Assembly: GCA_002633005.1 (NCBI GenBank)
Contig: NMRA01000113.1
Span: 10,797-74,796 of the forward strand
From: Phoronis australis
Taxonomy: Eukaryota; Phoronida; Phoronidae
Reading direction: 5' to 3'
Length of the DNA stretch: 64,000 nt
Shown: positions 11,717-21,977 of the stretch, piece by piece
Position numbering within the stretch: position 1 is the first letter of the stretch
Layout: each line of letters begins with the position of its first letter
Position numbers and translations under genes: made by a program
Notes under the pieces: generated by a model
What the model was told of the DNA's origin: nothing
Databases searched by the model: none
The model's input: only the letters and a program-made list of their open reading frames with translations

Positions 11717-13616
11717 TTACAAAACAATTATATTATCAAGGATTCAGGGTAACACAACCTGTAACAAAATTGAAATATTTCTAAAAACTTCTCATCTTTT
11801 TCATCTGTAACTACAAACCCAGTTGTGCCCAAAACTTTCAAGTGTTTCTCCCTGGATGCAGTGTCAGCTACTTCTTATAACACGAATAACACCAAATAAA
11901 AACTTGATTATGGTTCCAACTTTTCTTGTCTCTTCATTTTCCATTGTTTCTCAATTTTTTGTGAATTATTGTTCCTCAAGAAAAGATAACCCATTGCATT
12001 TTTTGCCCCTTTTAATTTTCCAGGACTTTTCCAGTCTTGTCATTTTACAATTTTTCAGTTTATTTATGATCAGAGGTGACCCTGTATATTGGAAAATTTG
12101 GGAGGAAAGTACAAACTTTACATAGTGGCTACTTGAATATTAGACCTGGCAAAGGTATCCAATCCCCCAAATAATTTTAGTCACCATCAAAACAACTTGT
12201 GTTACCAATCTTCTCGTAATTAGATTGCACAGAGTAAATGAAACACATTACACCAGAGAAGAATAAGACATCACAAACCATAGGAACAAAACAGAAATTA
12301 CCAACAACAAAATGTAGAGACATGAAATGAATGCACACACACAATGGAATTTACAAAGCAAAACAAGGCTTGATCAACAGCTAATGGTCAGTTACTCAGT
12401 AAAAAAAATACTTACAAGTAAGTATGTTACTTAAAAGCACGACAACCACCCTTTGTCAATTTCAATGAAAACTGGTTCTGTCACCTGCCTTGAAAGTTAC
12501 GGGATATTTCAGCTTAAGTACATCATAGTGTCACAAAGAGTCCCGTGTGATTCCAGTTTGGTGGTCTCTCTCCACACCACTCCACCAAAACGTTAGCCAC
12601 CTTTGCCAGTTTTGTAAAGAGTTTTTCAAAACTTGTTCCAAAGTTTTGAGAATTGACAAGGGTAACAAAACATTATTTTGCTTCAAGAATTTAAGTGATC
12701 AGGGCATAGTTAACACCTGTCATTAGCTAAAACAGNTTACAAAACAATTATATTATCAAGGATTCAGGGTAACACAACCTGTAACAAAATTGAAATATTT
12801 CTAAAAACTTCTCATCTTTTTCATCTGTAACTACAAACCCAGTTGTGCCCAAAACTTTCAAGTGTTTCTCCCTGGATGCAGTGTCAGCTACTTCTTATAA
12901 CACGAATAACACCAAATAAAAACTTGATTATGGTTCCAACTTTTCTTGTCTCTTCATTTTCCATTGTTTCTCAATTTTTTGTGAATTATTGTTCCTCAAG
13001 AAAAGATAACCCATTGCATTTTTTGCCCCTTTTAATTTTCCAGGACTTTTCCAGTCTTGTCATTTTACAATTTTTCAGTTTATTTATGATCAGAGGTGAC
13101 CCTGTATATTGGAAAATTTGGGAGGAAAGTACAAACTTTACATAGTGGCTACTTGAATATTAGACCTGGCAAAGGTATCCAATCCCCCAAATAATTTTAG
13201 TCACCATCAAAACAACTTGTGTTACCAATCTTCTCGTAATTAGATTGCACAGAGTAAATGAAACACATTACATCAGAGAAGAATAAGACATCACAAACCA
13301 TAGGAACAAAACATAAATTAACAACAACAAAATGTAGAGACATGAAATGAATGCAAACACACAATGGAATTTACAAAGCAAAACAAGGCTTGATCAACAG
13401 CTAATGGTCAGTTACTCAGTAAAAACAAGTACTTACAAGTAAGCATGTTACTTAAAAGCACGACAACCACCCTATGTCAATTTCAATGAAAACTGGTTCT
13501 GTCACCTGCCTTGAAAATTACCGGATATTTCAGCTTAAGTACATCATAGTGTCACAAAGAGTCCCGTGTGATCCAGTTTGGTGGTCTCTATCCACACCAC
13601 TCTCCCAAAACTTTAG
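11717..13616. repeat. 1020-bp-offset direct repeat with a single N at its junction
   Basis: The block starting ttacaaaacaattatattat occurs at 11,717 and 12,737 (offset 1020), separated by one N at 12,736. The first copy runs to 12,735; the second is cut at about 13,616, where it switches to unrelated sequence. Unit 2 has the block once (34,461 onwards). The second copy shares several variants with unit 2 rather than with its neighbour. A 100-codon frame inside (11,823-12,125 and 12,843-13,145) is identical in both copies but resembles no protein I know. Confidence 0.85.
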
Positions 13617-14880
13617 GTTTTCATCTGGAGTAAAGCTCGTAACGCTAGAACGTCGCTAGTTAACAACAAAGTTACCCCTATCTGATTAAAAAGATGGTCC
13701 GGCATTTGAGCGAAATTGCGATCCCAAAATAATATGTCTTGTTAAAATAAACAAACTTTTACATCAAAAACATATTACAAACGTATTTCAGAACAATCCA
13801 CCAAATTTTTAAAATATCCAAACGTCCATAGACGCACTTTTGGAAATTGTTCCAAAAATACGCCTATAGGCTTACTTTTGGATGCTCCTACCGGTAGGCA
13901 CGACTCCGGGCGTTACAACTGAAATCAAAGCTTAAGAAAAAAACTGTAATGAATATACCTATGATGTACTTCCATAGGAACAATAAAATGATCAACACAA
14001 CTGCCTCTATTAGTGTCATCAGTGAAAAATATGTACATAACTCTATATACTAAAACAAACCTTATATGTAAGTGCCAGTCAGCGAGAAAAGAATTTATCG
14101 TAATCTACTTTGCCCGGGTTACGCCACGAGCCATATTGCAGAGTAAAACAAGATGAGGATTGAGAATGATGTCATTTATTATGACTTTAGTAGAAGAACT
14201 AAATAAGACTCCGTAAGATGGGCATGGAAAAAATCCACCGGCGAGTACACTGAATTGCCCTTACTGATGGAACTACAACAAAAGAACTGCCTAAAGGGCT
14301 CAAAGAAAATGTACAGATTATAAACAAAAAATTGCAAAAAGCCTAACAGGTCAGGTATAAAGAGAAAAAAAATGAACAGACACTCAGGATGGGGGGTGGG
14401 AAAAATGCAGTATACATAAATACCTAAGTAAATACATGTCTCTGGCAATACAAAAATACATACATGGCTGTATCTTACATGCTTCTGTCAAGTGGACATT
14501 TTTTACAATACCATACAACATTCACATAAATAAACACCGTCTCTGGTATAGACATGATTTGTAATTTTCAGACTTGGAAGGTATAAAATCATGGTCACCA
14601 TTCACTGAAAAACAGCACTGTCAATAACACGACTAATTTTTTTGAATAAAAATGTTCAAAATGAGTTCTCAGAAACGTCGCTGTTTTCTAAGCCACTCAT
14701 TTTTGTTATATGCAACCTGTAATTTCTTCATGAAATTATTGAAGGTCCCAGTATTTGCCACTACCGCCTCATGCAAAGTACTAATAGAACGCTACAAAAA
14801 CAATCCCTAAAATCGTGTTGCGGAAGAGTGCAATACCTGAAAGTTTCATTTGAACACGATCAGCCAACTTCCAATACTCG

Positions 14881-15080
14881 TAGATTAAATAAAAGCACGC
14901 GTAAATTAAGCAAAAGTACATGTGGATTAAGCAAAAGTACACGTGAGATAAGCAAAAATACACGTAGATTAAACAAAAGTACACGTAGGTTAAGCAAAAG
15001 TACACGTATATTAAGCAAAAGTACACGTAGACTAAACAACACCGCGCGTATATTAAACAAAAGTATGCGTAGACTAAGTA
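14881..15080. repeat. 21-bp minisatellite encoding heptads in several frames
   Basis: About nine imperfect 21-bp units of the type cgtagattaagcaaaagtaca. Because the period is divisible by three, the array stays open in more than one frame: R-x-L-S-K-S-T heptads on plus, Y-V-Y-F-C-L-I heptads on minus. No start context or flanking domain supports a gene. Confidence 0.85.
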
Positions 15081-15190
15081 CATTTCAACGCGCAAAAAGT
15101 TGCTCGTTTAAGAAGTCTTTGGCGCTTCGTACTAGACAAGCAGACGACAGTATTTCAAAGCTTATAACCTTGTCAATCAAATAAGAGATC

Positions 15191-15446
15191 TGGGGCCCGT
15201 TTCAAAAAATGAGTTAAGGTCATTTTTGACTGATGTCTAAGATTTCTCTCAACTTCCAAACTTTGAAACTTCGACATCCGATAAGATAGTAGAACGTAAG
15301 ACAAAATTTAAGTAAATAACTTAAGTCAAACTTTTAAGATCACTTTCTTGGGACAGACTTAAGAAGACAAATTGAAGTTCTATCTTAAAATTGGATTACA
15401 TTTAAGATTTGTCTCAGCTAAGTCAGTTTTCTTGGATCGACCCCAG
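15191..15446. mobile_element. MITE-like element with GGGGCCCG-type ends
   Basis: Begins tggggcccgtttcaaaaaa and ends with the imperfect complement ttcttggatcgacccca. The interior is rich in cttaag motifs in both orientations. This matches the general look of short non-autonomous DNA elements. No coding capacity; target-site duplication not resolved. Confidence 0.5.
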
Positions 15447-15789
15447 GAAACGAGAGGAGAGAAGCATCAGCAGTCGTATACTAAAACAAATATGGACGCA
15501 ATTCCTCGGGAATAGCAGGTAATATAGATCGCGAAAGGCAACACTGCTCTCCCTCGCTGGTCCATTTGATCTAATATTACTTTCAGGATCCGTCCATATT
15601 TGCATACATTTACAATTCTTAGCAATGAACTATATGGATTCGCTAGGTTTCCAAGCTTAAGTTATGAGTCAACATAATACAAAAATAAATAGTTATTGTG
15701 TTTTTCAATCATTCACATACAATGAATAATCATGAAACGCAAGTTCCGAAAGACGCCTGAAAGTTGTTATGTAACGATACAGTTGGCAA

Positions 15790-17649
15790 CTAACACGACA
15801 TGTCAAGAACTGAATAGGGGACATACCGTTTATTACTAATGCGCCGGAATCTGCGAGAGAGGAGGTTTTTTGTTAGTCCTCTCAACAGGAACAATCCATA
15901 TTTTTCATATTCTAAGGCCGCTTGAAGTTTATATAAATGCACAACGAAGTCACTGTGTTTGGACATGTTCCCAACCGCTTCCGACATCAGGGCAATCAAA
16001 AAATTGAACATCATTACTGGAATAACGAAAACAAACACCACATGAACAAGCATAGGGGATACCTTTACACCACTTTGAACCGAAACCATGTTTAATGTGA
16101 CTAAGAACGTGTTGTACAGATTCGTATCCATGGCAGCAAATCCAGGATGGGTTTGAAACAAAATAATATAGAAAACGAGTGCGAAGGAAAATAATAAGAA
16201 TAACAGGATTATCAAAAATTTAACTACAACTATCACCATTCTCTGGAAAGCTATAATGTAAAAGCTTATAAATCGCATAGGCTGCACATAGTACATGAAT
16301 GACGACGTGGTGGTAAAACAAGACAACATAACCATGTATTCCAACAAAAAATTCATGCTGCACTGTGCGTACGCCTGCACGGTCATCCATGCTATGAAAG
16401 AATCGCACTGGATACATATTAGAAGTACATCATTATGTACAATGTAATGCTTTCGTGTTTTTCGCTTATACCCATATTTGAAATATTTTATTGCATACCA
16501 AGCATCGAATGCCCCAAAAACAATATTATGTATTATACCGCTGTATAACATTATTAACGCAGAGAACACGATGTACAACAACATGCTTGGTAAAGGCAAA
16601 GTCTTTAGTGGACAGATTGCCTGTGCGTCGTACGTGAAGTAGTAGTCATGTTTAGTGTAGTTCGTTTGTGTGTCATTATGTGACACGTTATCATTCTGTG
16701 CAGATATGGACGGTATGTAAAATATTAACGTCGTGCAAAGAGAGGACGCAAATATAATAAGACGAGATACTAGTGCCATGACATATATCGGAAATGTGTT
16801 TTCAATAACTGCGTCTGCGGTTGGTTTCAGGAATTTGAAGTAGACGTCTTTAAATCCATCACGATTTAAAGTAATGAAATCTATGTGCCTGACCAGTAAC
16901 CTCAACGGTGAACGATGTAAACGAGTGCTGTTCGCTCCATGGTACTCGGTGATATCGTGTAAATATGTCAGCTGAAGACCGTCTCTCTCCACCGCCACGT
17001 AGACACCCTCGGTGCTGAAGAGGGAACTAAAAAACTTAAAGCTCCCAAGTCGTATTGCTAACTCTAGTGGTCGAAATTGTCGACTATTTTCTGTGAACAA
17101 TATTCTTTTTAAAGAATGCACGCCATCCTTTTGCTGAAAATAAAACCATTTAATTGTCTCGTAAACGTCACAGTACGAATTATCGGAGCGGGGCCATGCA
17201 CTCGCAAACATGGCGATCATGTGGAAGACGTTGTTTCCATTGGCCTCTTTTGCTTCTTCTAAGTCGACACCAAATTCCAGTAACAGTCCGACTAAAGCTG
17301 TAGACTTGGACATTACAGCAAGTGTAATCGGGTGAATTATTGAGTCAGGGAAGTTTGCAAGAAGACAGTTTTTGTCGTACACCTCACGACAAAGGTTCAG
17401 TTTGCAGTTGTTCATATTGGTGTATGATGAGAGATCACCGTGCAACAGTTCATGACGGCCGCGTGCATCAAGTTGGTTAAGTATCAGCCTAGCCTGAACG
17501 TCATCTCCAGTTCTCAACACATTGAACCACCGTGACACACGATCTGTACACATGTCTTCGATGTCCAAATCTTGTAGAGTCATGTCTCTTGAATAGTAGA
17601 TCGTGGGATACACTGGCAGTGGCTGCACTTTACCTTCGAAACGTCCCAT
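15790..17649 (-). CDS. Divergent TRPV-like cation channel C (single exon, 619 aa)
   Basis: Intronless gene. The start is the ATG complementary to 17,647-17,649 (MGRFEGKVQP); the two codons before it contain no ATG. It shares the architecture of the four close paralogues: ankyrin-type region (IIHPITLAVMS, NGNNVFHMIAMFAS, QFRPLELAIRLG), the linker TEYHGAN..LHRSPLRLL, and six helices at roughly 285-312, 352-378, 405-425, 433-455, 460-497 and 532-557. The pore-helix segment is YNTFLVTLNMVSV; S6 ends MMFNFLIALMSEAVGNM, the TRPV-type hallmark. The S1-S2 loop has three N-glycosylation sequons (NVS, NDT, NYT at 321-332). It is far more divergent than the A/B/D/E set, so it separated earlier. AATAAA motifs lie about 100 bp downstream of the stop. 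Confidence 0.88.
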   Translation of the reverse strand: MGRFEGKVQPLPVYPTIYYSRDMTLQDLDIEDMCTDRVSRWFNVLRTGDDVQARLILNQLDARGRHELLHGDLSSYTNMNNCKLNLCREVYDKNCLLANFPDSIIHPITLAVMSKSTALVGLLLEFGVDLEEAKEANGNNVFHMIAMFASAWPRSDNSYCDVYETIKWFYFQQKDGVHSLKRILFTENSRQFRPLELAIRLGSFKFFSSLFSTEGVYVAVERDGLQLTYLHDITEYHGANSTRLHRSPLRLLVRHIDFITLNRDGFKDVYFKFLKPTADAVIENTFPIYVMALVSRLIIFASSLCTTLIFYIPSISAQNDNVSHNDTQTNYTKHDYYFTYDAQAICPLKTLPLPSMLLYIVFSALIMLYSGIIHNIVFGAFDAWYAIKYFKYGYKRKTRKHYIVHNDVLLICIQCDSFIAWMTVQAYAQCSMNFLLEYMVMLSCFTTTSSFMYYVQPMRFISFYIIAFQRMVIVVVKFLIILLFLLFSFALVFYIILFQTHPGFAAMDTNLYNTFLVTLNMVSVQSGVKVSPMLVHVVFVFVIPVMMFNFLIALMSEAVGNMSKHSDFVVHLYKLQAALEYEKYGLFLLRGLTKNLLSRRFRRISNKRYVPYSVLDMSC

Positions 17650-17697
17650 TTGCAACCTGACTACTGATGTGTATGACGAATAGGCCTACAAGTAGGC

Positions 17698-17734
<37 letters not shown>

Positions 17735-20700
17735 TTCTTTGTTGCCTTATTGACCATTTTGGCGGCTACATACAGTCTTTAACAATTACAGTTGATGTAG
17801 GTAGCTGAGAATGCGTTGCGCAGGATGTGTGACTAATACTGAAACAAAAGATGCCCTCTCTGCCATTTAAACCAGAAACACTTATGATGCGCAGCAAATG
17901 GCATAATAATGCAAGACTAATTAATGTCATTAAGCACTCGGAAGCTCTGTGACGTTTACTTGGTGATCTCAATCAAGATTCAGTAAAGTAGCAAACACGG
18001 TAATTTGAAATCTAGTAGTTCGATGATAGTGAAGTGACATGAAATATCGATGGGTTGAGTTTAAATAAGACGATACAGCAATTGCAAAATTACGTCAAAT
18101 GTCAAAATGTAAATTCTGATTGAACTTCGAACTCAGACTAAGCCGGACCCGAAAAATATTCCATACCTAGGTAGAAGCTAGGGTGGGGTTACAAAAAATA
18201 CCTCATAGTATTTGTTACAGACTCAGGATGAAGCCTGGACATTCTGAACATTTAAATCTAAATCAGTAAAACCAGAAAAGTGGAGTCACTTTTGAAGGAG
18301 AACGATAAAATAAGATAACACTGCAAGTCTCACGTTAAAAGTCTGGTACCGGAAAGGCGCTCTCAACGCCAGAAATTATTTCCCATGGCATCACGGAGGA
18401 ACTTAAAATGAGCTGATAACTTGGAAAGTGAGTGGATTGAAAGCACAAAACTTGTTGCGGAATAAAGTGCAAACTGACCGCGCACGCAGATTGCGAAGTC
18501 TGAGCCACAGTAAACGTAGCATGTATCTATGCTTTTTAGCGTTGTTTTTTTTGACAGTTTAACATTTAATTGGGCTGAAATGGTACTTATTTTTTTCTTT
18601 TCACGGTCACCCTTATCTATGATCCATTTTGTTAATCTCAGGATAATTTTTGTAATAGGTCTATCTTTATTACCACAAATTATTATTTCTTGTTTCCTCT
18701 CTATATGAACTTATGTTTCTTATCAGGTCTACTTGCTGTTTTTCCTCTTGCTTGATTTACTTAAATATTTTATGTATGTATTAGTGTGTGTTATCTATCC
18801 ACCTCATTGCTTAGCCAACCTATATCTACCGCCGCCTACCGCAATGACGCAATGATGAGCGAACACCTGCCAGCTGTTTACTTGTTACGCTTTTTTATTG
18901 CCTATCGTACCAGAGGTTATTATTTTTACATATTGAAATTTGTATTGATCCGTATTCTTTGTAATTGTATTCTGTTATAATAAATTAACTTATTTCGCTA
19001 TTCTCGGTCTCCTTTTCATTTCTGGTAACGAGCACGTATATTTACTAGGGACATAATTCGACCATGAACAGGTAGGCCTACTACCAAGGATACGTTTCGA
19101 GGCGAAAAGAGTGTTCTGCGAGTATGCTCAGGAGCTTTCAGGCACAGATGAACGAAATGTCTGCGTTGTGTGTAGAGCATAGACTTCACATTAAGATGTC
19201 TATGGTGTAGAGTAGCCACTCCTGGCGTGATTTTGCATGGTCTTGCGTCATCATGATCTTGTTTTCATTCAAGCTTCTCGCATCTACGGAATGCATCCCA
19301 GACAATATGTGTATCACACAGTCAAATGTTAACTCGCCAGAATAGCAACTTGATCTCTGCTTAAAAGCATACGTGATTTCTTCTCAAAACTATGTCGCTC
19401 TTTAGTTCCTCACAAGGTTAAGTGGGATGACCAGACAAGTGGAACAGTGGTGGTGCTGTGGACAACAACTTGTACGAAATACCGAGCATGAAGGATATAA
19501 TAGGGGAATGTGGCCTTCTCGGCTGCGAGCGTTTGTCTGGACGTTTTTCTTTTACCCCCAGTTTAGAGATTCTATACACAGCGTGTGGAAGCAACTTCTG
19601 CTGTGGAAATTTGTTCTGGGGAATTGCTGGACATAACCGTGCTTAGACAGACGTGGAAATGAGATGACAAGACTCAGTGCTCTGGGGAAATCACTGGTCC
19701 TTCTGGGTAGGATGGTGGAATGGCAGGTTAGCCAAATGACAGCAAGGACCAGCTTGACTCTTTTTCGTGTTTTGTGATTTTAAAATAGAAGTTGTTGAAA
19801 CTTACATCAAGTGCCGTGAAGCAATTGGACAGTAAAGGAAATGCGCATCATTTGGTTTCCAAGTAGACTGCTACGTGATTTTTGCCAATTTTAAACAAGC
19901 CCTTTTAAAGACATTTTTGGGTGCGAAAATTGCTGCGGCAGCAAGGAATTTGTAAAACGAAAACCTGGCAACCGGGAAAGCAACAGACCAAAGATGAATT
20001 TGGTTGAGTAATAATTTTATTACGTTCTTAAACATGTAGCCCTGCAGAGCAAAGGCACTAGGCAAAATGTTCTCATGGTCTGCATTAGCACTGGCACTTT
20101 TGTTAGGCTGAATAGATTTGTAAAAGAGACTCGTGTGAAAAAGCCTGTGGTAAAACAGGAGGGCTTCAGTTGTTGTACACTCAAGAACTGGCAAAATTCA
20201 TTTCAAAGGGAAATTCTTCCTTTGCAAACTCCTTAATTTTGTGACTTCGACATTTGTGCAAACAAAATAGTTATCGCATTGCAAACTAGTATGTAAAAAG
20301 TTTTAAATTGAATCCACAGAGGAAAACAATGTAGTATTTATTAAAATTTTGGTGGGCATTTAAGTCTCGACTTTTGAGAGTAATGCGAGAAAGGAGGCAG
20401 GCATTGTTGGAGGTGCATTCCACTCAGATGGTTATCTTGACTTTTGTCACTCATCCATCGCTTTGTGATGGAATGTATGTTAAAATACACCAAAACTACT
20501 GCCCAAAAACCTTAATAAAAATAAAAAACACCGAAGCTGTCGTTTTATGGACTTACACGGATACTTTTTCTTCAACAACTTTAGTTGGGTTTCCCTCTTA
20601 CGATAGCCTAGATCCGCCAGTGACCGAGTTAGACGCCGTAATCGACCGACTGTTGTGATGTAACAGTGGAGACAGGGACCCAAAGTTCACAAAAATATAA

Positions 20701-21977
20701 ATCTGGTACTGTCTCAAGGAAATCATGATTATACGAACGACAATCGAGTTATGTTATGCTTTGTTGTCAGTTGAGCTGGGACAACATATCAGTAACGCTT
20801 TGTTTGTGAATAGATTGAAACTTGTTATTTCTCTAGTTGACAGATATTTGAACACTTTTATAACACAATGTCTCTGGTGGACAAATTCTATTTATGATCG
20901 ACATATGTCCCGAACAGTAATAAATGATACGTGCATCACAAGCTCAATACCAGAGATGAAAAGGAGACTGTGGTAGTCGATATAAGGTCATTTATTATGA
21001 CTAATACAATTATAAGTACTAGATAGTAAATAAAAATATGTAAAATACAAAATATACATCTCTGGTAATATGGGCAATAAAAAAGAAAACCATTGTCATT
21101 GAACAAAAGTATCTACAGCGTCCGCATGATCGCTACAGTTTTCAACCACCTTCGTACCCCTTGGATATCACCATTTTGGACAAGCGCGATGGTGTCAAAT
21201 TTGAGGAGGATGAGCCTCTGTGGATGAGCAGCGGGTATTTTTGACTTAAGGGACATTCTCGGTGAAAAATGTAGTTTTATGAAAATAAGAAGTAGAGCGG
21301 AATCCACCCCAGCACTTGTTCCGAAGAAGCATCCGGCGCTGTGTCAATGAGTCTCATCGTACAAAATCAACATTTACATATCTGAGCGCGTAGCAGGTTT
21401 TCACGAAGTTGAAAAGCTGATAAAATATATTAACAAAGGTTAACAACTTGTTAAAAGTCATAGTTAAATGAATTTATACACGGAAGGGTGCTTACAATAA
21501 TGTATGTCCTTTTTCTAAGTTTAGTTAATGTAGTACAAAAATAAAAATTTTGTCAGAGTTTTTGAATGGTAAAGACACCGGCATTGATTTCAGCGAATAT
21601 CTGGCAGACAACTGCGAGAATTGGCAATTCGTAATAAAAGTCTCAAAAAAAAAAACGAACTTTATAGTCATTTAGCTCTGGTCAACCTAATATCGTCGTG
21701 AAGTCAATCCCATCTAACAATAATGCCAAAATGCGATTCTCGGTGATAAAACTGACGATGTTCCTTAAAAGCAATAGTAACTTGGTACTGCTTTAAACAG
21801 AGTGGCGACTCGGGTTCAGGCTCAGGTGAATACCAGTGTGATGACTGGGAAATAAATATCAAATTAGACAAGACAGAATGGCTAATACAGAAATCAGTCG
21901 CTGGGTTGGGGGATTGTCCCCTAAGAATTGTTCGTAATCATGTCATGAATACAGCTAAAACACTTTTAGTAACAAGT
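17650..21977. other. Non-coding interval between channel genes C and D
   Basis: Opens with a TA/TG microsatellite. Several frames of 60-107 codons exist (for example minus 19,871-20,194 and plus 20,374-20,658), but none shows a domain, splice logic or duplication support. The last ~150 bp matches, in inverted orientation, the 3' flank of copies B and E (…caacccagcgactg…), so the paralogous unit includes 3' flanks. Confidence 0.6.
17697..17735. repeat. (TA)n(TG)n dinucleotide microsatellite
   Basis: An uninterrupted TA run is followed by a TG run, directly upstream of channel gene C. Confidence 0.95.

Larger units (their letters stand above)
1..12735. repeat. Segmental duplication, unit 1
   Basis: Aligns collinearly to about 22,330-35,480. 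Offsets step from 22,329 (copy A) to 21,726 (copy B), 22,684, 22,562, about 22,964 and 22,744, each step explained by a visible indel. Coding and non-coding parts are both highly similar, so the duplication is recent and covered at least 13 kb. The left end lies outside the window. Confidence 0.9.
6669..15789. other. Non-coding interval between copy B and channel gene C
   Basis: No gene supported. It contains the 3' flank of copy B, a 77-bp tandem duplication, a cluster of TAAAATGTAAC inverted motifs, a TATG microsatellite, the 1020-bp direct repeat around the N at 12,736, a 21-bp minisatellite and a MITE-like element. The part up to about 12,735 is duplicated in unit 2; the part from 13,617 to 15,789 is unique to this position. 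Confidence 0.7.

Noticed and set aside
11823-13145. A 100-codon frame present three times (11,823, 12,843 and 34,567) with identical or nearly identical sequence
   Set aside because: Conservation is explained by the recent duplications; surrounding non-coding bases are equally conserved and no domain or start context is recognisable.
19871-20658. Frames of 94-107 codons on both strands in the C-D interval
   Set aside because: No domain, splice sites or duplicate support; possibly an eroded mobile element but not identifiable.
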